Of a stretch of DNA of 64,000 nucleotides, positions 59,966 to 64,000 are shown piece after piece. The DNA lies in contig CP054837.1 in NCBI GenBank assembly GCA_028768525.1, positions 4,150,001 to 4,214,000 of the forward strand, in the 5' to 3' direction. The translations under genes and the position numbers were made by a program. This DNA comes from Desulfobacter sp. (GTDB lineage: Bacteria > Desulfobacterota > Desulfobacteria > Desulfobacterales > Desulfobacteraceae). Below the pieces are notes generated by a model. It was not told the origin of the DNA, did not search any database, and saw only the letters and a list, made by a program, of their open reading frames with translations. Every line of letters starts with the position of its first letter. Position 1 is the stretch's first letter.

Positions 59966-62842
59966 ATGCGGATATCCTTATCGCTGAAGGTATTTGTCCT
60001 GTTTTCGTCATTGACTGCCATGACCCTTATCCTCAGCCTGGTATCCTATTCCGGGTACAGGGAGAGCCAACTGGCCAACGAGCGGATTTTTCTTTTTAAG
60101 GATTTTGTTACCCAGATCGGAAATCTGCAGTCCTTGACCCGGATGATCAATGCCGACCAGAATGTTCGGCAAAAGAAAGCGTTTAAGGAGGAACTGGGCC
60201 GCACGAAAAAGATTGCCCAGGATATTGTCAACATGGGCCAGGCCTTTCCGTCCACCGTGGGAAAACGGCTGGCCGGACTGCCCGCCCTAATTGATCATTT
60301 TGACCAGGCCTTTTCGGAATTGAGCCAGAAATATGAGGCCTGTATAAATGCCCCGTATGTGAACCGGCGGCTTTTTAAAACGCTGCAGGAAAAAAGCCGG
60401 GGGATAAAAGGGATGGATTTTCAATCTTTTTATGAGGTTGTCAATGAACTCTGGCTTTCAGGTGTGCGCATCCATCATGCACATGATATCTCCATGTTTC
60501 CTGAACTGAAAAAAATGACGGCCCGCCTTGAAGAAATAACCGGTGACCCTGTTCTGCTGGGACCGGTGCAAAAGATCGTTAAAAACCTTGAAATGGACTA
60601 TATCAATTACCTGGCCGTCAAGAACCGGCAGGCGTTCTTGACAAATACCGCCAGCCATTTTTTCGGGGTGGCCAATGAGGCCATTGACGATATTGTGCGC
60701 CAGAACCGGAAACGGCAGCATCTCCATTATCTGGCCATTGTCTGTGTCAGCCTTCTGGCCATTTGCCTCAACCTTGGGTTGTGGGTTGCCGCGTCCGGGT
60801 ATTTCCGCCGCTTCATCCGCTCCCAGAAGCAGGCCATCACGGCGATTGAGACAGAGGACGAGGAATACGGATTCCCTTCACCTTCAAGGGATGAAATCGG
60901 CGATCTCTCCCAGGCGATGAAGGGGCTGGCCCAAAGCCTTTTCAGGAACAGGGAGCGGTACAGGGCGTTCATTGACCAGGCGGCCGATGCCGTTATTGTG
61001 ACCGGAATGGACGGACGTATTATTGATGTGAACGTCAGGGCCTGCGAGAGTCTTGATTTTTCAAGGCAGGCGCTTTTGAAGATGAATGTGGCGGATATTG
61101 ATATTGCCGCGGATAAAAATGGGCAGAAAGCAATCATCCGGGAAATTATGTCCCAGAATAAGATCGTAACCTTTTATGGCCTTCAAAGGAAGAAAAGCCT
61201 GGAGACCTTTCCCGTGGAAGTCCGTATCGGCATGTATGAAACCGATGAATACGACAATATCGAAGGGCGGATTGAGATACCGGAGGGGCGGGTTTTCATC
61301 TCCTTTGCCAGGGATATTTCAGAAAGAAGAAAGGCTGAGCAGGCATTGAAGGAAAGCGAAAAAAAATACCGGTCCATGATGGAAACCATGCAGGATCCGG
61401 TTTATATCTGCGCCCCCGACTTTACCATTACCTATATGAACCCGGCCATGGTCAAGCGGGTCGGCTATGATGCCACTGGGGAAAAATGCTACTCTGCCCT
61501 GCACAGCCGTACCACGACCTGTCCCTGGTGCCGGTATGATAAGATTTTTGATCACCAGCACTACACCATGGATGTGGTGAGCCCCAGGGACGGAAGGGCC
61601 TACCTGGTGTCCAGTTCCCCCATATCCCAGCTGGACGGCTCCCTTGCCAAACTCACCATTTACCGGGATATTACCCAGGTCAAGCAACTGGAATCCCAGC
61701 TTCAGCAGTCACAGCGGATGGAATCCATCGGGACCCTGGCAGGGGGGATCGCCCATGACTTTAACAATATTCTTTTTCCCATTATGGGCCATGCTGAAAT
61801 AATGCTGGAGGATATCCCCGGGGACAGCCCTTTGAAAGAAGGCCTCAATCAGGTGTATCAGGGGGCTTTAAGGGCAAAGGAACTGATCAAGCAGATACTG
61901 GCATTCTCCCGCCAGGACGCGGGGGATGTCACCCTTGTCACCATGCAGCCCATAATAAAGGAGGCGTTGAAACTGATCCGGGCCTCCATACCGGCCACCA
62001 TTGACATCTCCCGTGATATCAGCCCCGACTGCGGGGCGGTCAAGGCCGATCCCACAAAGATCCATCAGATTATAATGAATCTGTGTACCAATGCATACCA
62101 TGCCATGGAAGAGACCGGGGGAGAGCTGAAGGTGGCACTGGACACGGTGACCCTCGAGGGCGCTGGTTTATTGACACCCACCATGAAGCCGGGGGCGTAT
62201 AACTGCCTGACGGTTTCAGATACAGGGATCGGCATGGACAGGCTTGTTGCGGGTAAAATCTTTGACCCCTATTTTACCACCAAGGCCCAGGGAAAAGGAA
62301 CGGGAATGGGGCTCTCTGTGGTCCATGGCATTGTCAGCGGGATGGGGGGCGCCATAAAGGTCCACAGCGAACCCGGAAAGGGCACCCGGTTTCATGTTTA
62401 TTTTCCCGTTGTCGACACCCTGCCGGGGGATGCAGATGCAGCGGGGCCGCCCCCTGTTCCGGGGGGGGATGAGCGTATCCTTCTGGTGGATGACGAAGAA
62501 AGCATCATCAGGCTGGTCCAGCAGGTACTTGAACGGCTCGGTTACCATGTAACGGCAAAAAACAGCAGCATCGATACCTTAAAGCTCTTTCAATCCGACC
62601 CCTTTATGTTTGACCTGGTCATCACCGACCTTGCCATGCCGAAAATGCCGGGGGACAGGCTGGCCATTGAATTGCTGGCAATCAGGCCGGACATCCCCAT
62701 CATCCTGAATACCGGTTTCAGTGACCAGATGAGCAGCGAGTCCGCCCGGAAGATGGGGATCAGGGGGCTGCTCATGAAACCGGTGATCAAAAGCGACCTG
62801 GCAAAGATGATACGGAATGTGCTGGACGGAGAAGGTGAATAA
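59966..62842 (+). CDS. Membrane hybrid sensor histidine kinase (TM-PAS-PAS-HisKA-HATPase-REC)
   Basis: The 958-residue protein has a membrane helix (residues about 8-30), about 220 periplasmic residues, and a second helix near 252-278 (LHYLAIVCVSLLAICLNLGLW in part). A HAMP-like linker, PAS near 331 and a second PAS near 467 follow. HisKA carries His597 (LAGGIAHDFNNIL), the HATPase shows NLCTNAYHAME and DTGIGMDRL, and the receiver has Asp888 (LVITDLAMPKMPGD). The PAS region contains TTCPWCRYDKIF, a CxxC. The start at 59966 follows the previous stop by two bases. The kinase and receiver parts are close to those of the hybrid kinase at 33.3 kb. The solute-binding protein upstream probably docks on its periplasmic domain. 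Confidence 0.93.
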   Translation: MRISLSLKVFVLFSSLTAMTLILSLVSYSGYRESQLANERIFLFKDFVTQIGNLQSLTRMINADQNVRQKKAFKEELGRTKKIAQDIVNMGQAFPSTVGKRLAGLPALIDHFDQAFSELSQKYEACINAPYVNRRLFKTLQEKSRGIKGMDFQSFYEVVNELWLSGVRIHHAHDISMFPELKKMTARLEEITGDPVLLGPVQKIVKNLEMDYINYLAVKNRQAFLTNTASHFFGVANEAIDDIVRQNRKRQHLHYLAIVCVSLLAICLNLGLWVAASGYFRRFIRSQKQAITAIETEDEEYGFPSPSRDEIGDLSQAMKGLAQSLFRNRERYRAFIDQAADAVIVTGMDGRIIDVNVRACESLDFSRQALLKMNVADIDIAADKNGQKAIIREIMSQNKIVTFYGLQRKKSLETFPVEVRIGMYETDEYDNIEGRIEIPEGRVFISFARDISERRKAEQALKESEKKYRSMMETMQDPVYICAPDFTITYMNPAMVKRVGYDATGEKCYSALHSRTTTCPWCRYDKIFDHQHYTMDVVSPRDGRAYLVSSSPISQLDGSLAKLTIYRDITQVKQLESQLQQSQRMESIGTLAGGIAHDFNNILFPIMGHAEIMLEDIPGDSPLKEGLNQVYQGALRAKELIKQILAFSRQDAGDVTLVTMQPIIKEALKLIRASIPATIDISRDISPDCGAVKADPTKIHQIIMNLCTNAYHAMEETGGELKVALDTVTLEGAGLLTPTMKPGAYNCLTVSDTGIGMDRLVAGKIFDPYFTTKAQGKGTGMGLSVVHGIVSGMGGAIKVHSEPGKGTRFHVYFPVVDTLPGDADAAGPPPVPGGDERILLVDDEESIIRLVQQVLERLGYHVTAKNSSIDTLKLFQSDPFMFDLVITDLAMPKMPGDRLAIELLAIRPDIPIILNTGFSDQMSSESARKMGIRGLLMKPVIKSDLAKMIRNVLDGEGE

Positions 62843-62850
62843 ACCGGGCC

Positions 62851-64000
62851 TCATTTCAGGGGCCTCATCCCGTGCTTTTTCAACCGGTAATTGAGAAGCT
62901 GGAGTGAGATCCCCAGCCTTTCGGCCGTCCGGGTCAGGTTCTGGTCGCAGGCGGCCAGGGCGGTTTCCAGTTCCTGGGACTCGCAGGCGGATGCAATGGC
63001 GCGGCTGTCGATGCCGTATTTTCTGATGCGGTAATGGAGCAACTGCCGGGAAATGCCAAGTGTTTCGCAGGCTGTTTTTATTTTTCCGCCGGCCTCCTTC
63101 AGCGCCCGGTAAATGACCTGCTTGTCTGATTTTTCCCCTTTGCTGCCGTCTTTTGTTTCTTCCTTTTGGGCCGGCAATTCTGGGGGCCCGGGGTCTTCCA
63201 CGGGTGCCGCCGGCTCAATTTGTTCCGGCGCCGGGGCAGCGTCCGGGGCGGGGGAAAACAGCTGCTTCTGGGCATCAAGGAAAAGGGGGGCAACGGTTCT
63301 GAAATAGGGGGCCACATGTTCGATATCCATTACATCGGCCTGGTCCAAAAGGTTCATTGCCCCTTCTATGACATGCCCCAGTTCCCGGACATTCCCGGGC
63401 CAGTCGTAATTGTAGAAAAGGGCCATCACCGCTCTGGAGACCGAATCCACACGGCGGTTGAGCCGGCGGTTGAACCGGTCCAGAAAATGCCGGGTGAGCA
63501 GGCTGACATCATCTTCACGGTCCCTGAGGGGCGGCAGTTTGACCATGACCACGGCCAGCCTGTAAAACAGGTCCTTCCTGAATCTGCCCTTTTCGCAGAG
63601 GATGGTCCGGGGCGGGGTGCTGGTGGAGGAAATGATCCGGATATCAATGGGGATTTCTTCCAGTTCTCCCACCCGCCGTATTTTCTGTTCCTGGATGGCC
63701 CTGAGCATCTTGGTCTGCAGGGAGATGGGCATGGAGTCTATTTCATCGAGAAACAGGGTGCCTCCGTTGGCCTGTTCAAAGAGCCCCTTCTGGTCCATGG
63801 CACCGGTAAAGGCCCCTTTCCGGGTGCCGAAGAGCAGGCCTTCAAAAAGGTTTTCCGGGATGGCGGCGCAGTTGACGGCAACAAAGGCGTACTCCCGGCG
63901 GGGGCCGGCATTGTGGATGGACTGGGCGAACATTTCCTTTCCTGTGCCGGTCTCGCCGCAGAGCATCACGGCGGATGCCGATGCCGCGGATTTCCGGGCG
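62851..64000 (-). CDS. Sigma-54-dependent transcriptional activator (5' end outside window)
   Basis: The frame is open to the window edge. The AAA+ domain shows Walker A GETGTGKE, the sigma-54 contact loop KGAFTGA, Walker B GGTLFLDEID and the arginine-finger region FRKDLFYRL, followed by WPGNVRELGHVIEGA. After a linker rich in Pro, Ala and Glu there are two Fis-type helix-turn-helix units in tandem: KIKTACETLGISRQLLHYRI and NLTRTAERLGISLQLLNYRL. Most such regulators have one. The N-terminal sensing domain is not visible. It converges on the hybrid kinase with an 8-base gap, so it may or may not be its target. Confidence 0.93.
   Translation of the reverse strand, partial: ARKSAASASAVMLCGETGTGKEMFAQSIHNAGPRREYAFVAVNCAAIPENLFEGLLFGTRKGAFTGAMDQKGLFEQANGGTLFLDEIDSMPISLQTKMLRAIQEQKIRRVGELEEIPIDIRIISSTSTPPRTILCEKGRFRKDLFYRLAVVMVKLPPLRDREDDVSLLTRHFLDRFNRRLNRRVDSVSRAVMALFYNYDWPGNVRELGHVIEGAMNLLDQADVMDIEHVAPYFRTVAPLFLDAQKQLFSPAPDAAPAPEQIEPAAPVEDPGPPELPAQKEETKDGSKGEKSDKQVIYRALKEAGGKIKTACETLGISRQLLHYRIRKYGIDSRAIASACESQELETALAACDQNLTRTAERLGISLQLLNYRLKKHGMRPLK

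Overview
The window looks like chromosomal DNA of a strictly anaerobic deltaproteobacterium, most probably a sulfate reducer of the Desulfobacterales. This is an inference from protein style, not from a marker gene. The hints are many PAS/Cache histidine kinases, a CooC-type nickel ATPase, an AmrS radical SAM enzyme, a UbiA/UbiX pair, ADP-forming acyl-CoA synthetases, corrinoid methyltransferase parts and a PutP/aldehyde-dehydrogenase cluster. Base composition is GC-rich, with two visibly AT-richer stretches (about 33.3-36.3 kb and 48.3-49.3 kb). Coding density is high. There are no rRNAs, CRISPR arrays or intact insertion sequences; one tRNA is present.

Layout. 0-8.1 kb (+): end of a DNA methyltransferase, tex, tpx, an AsmA protein, a DUF4197 protein and a beta-CASP metallo-hydrolase. 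8.1-18.4 kb: an unknown protein and an SLC13-type permease with a large extracytoplasmic domain (both -). Next comes a LysR regulator divergent from two aldehyde dehydrogenases (ALDH7 type and P5C dehydrogenase type). They are followed by a MITE-like element, a Pmp3 peptide, a SlyD-like isomerase and the proline symporter putP, which suggests lysine/proline-type amino-acid catabolism. 18.9-26.8 kb (+): a response regulator with a Cys-rich tail, then a tightly coupled run of cooC, a methyltransferase, amrS, ubiA/mqnP-like, ubiX, cca, a shortened DUF89 protein and serB. 26.8-33.1 kb (-): a QueD-fold protein lacking the catalytic residues, a small hypothetical, tRNA-CAT, an extremely acidic zinc-ribbon/DUF3426 membrane protein, hpt, a DnaJ-type co-chaperone and mnmG. 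33.3-39.9 kb (+): a hybrid kinase with a solute-binding protein, a YhcC-like radical SAM protein, a crotonase and a REC-PAS-kinase. 39.9-48.3 kb (-): tetR with an MBL hydrolase, a nuclease, a D-amino-acid transaminase, a PurF-like protein without the N-terminal cysteine, a Cache kinase and apbE. 48.7-57.1 kb (+): wrbA, two tandem acyl-CoA synthetases with a rearranged domain order, an S4 protein, trmB, a TauE/SafE permease and a second LysR close to the first. 57.1-58.7 kb: a decayed corrinoid methyltransferase locus. 58.8 kb to the end: a solute-binding protein, a large hybrid kinase and a sigma-54 activator running off the window.

Most noteworthy: (1) the corrinoid locus, where both methyltransferase genes are broken by internal deletions and frameshifts while the corrinoid protein is intact; (2) two enzyme-fold proteins (QueD-like, PurF-like) whose hallmark catalytic residues are replaced; (3) the tandem acyl-CoA synthetases; (4) two solute-binding-protein/hybrid-kinase pairs without transporter genes; (5) several well-placed palindromic operators (upstream of the LysR/ALDH genes, putP, tetR and wrbA). 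I see no defence system or other clearly undescribed multi-gene machine. All family assignments come from reading motifs; no database search was possible.
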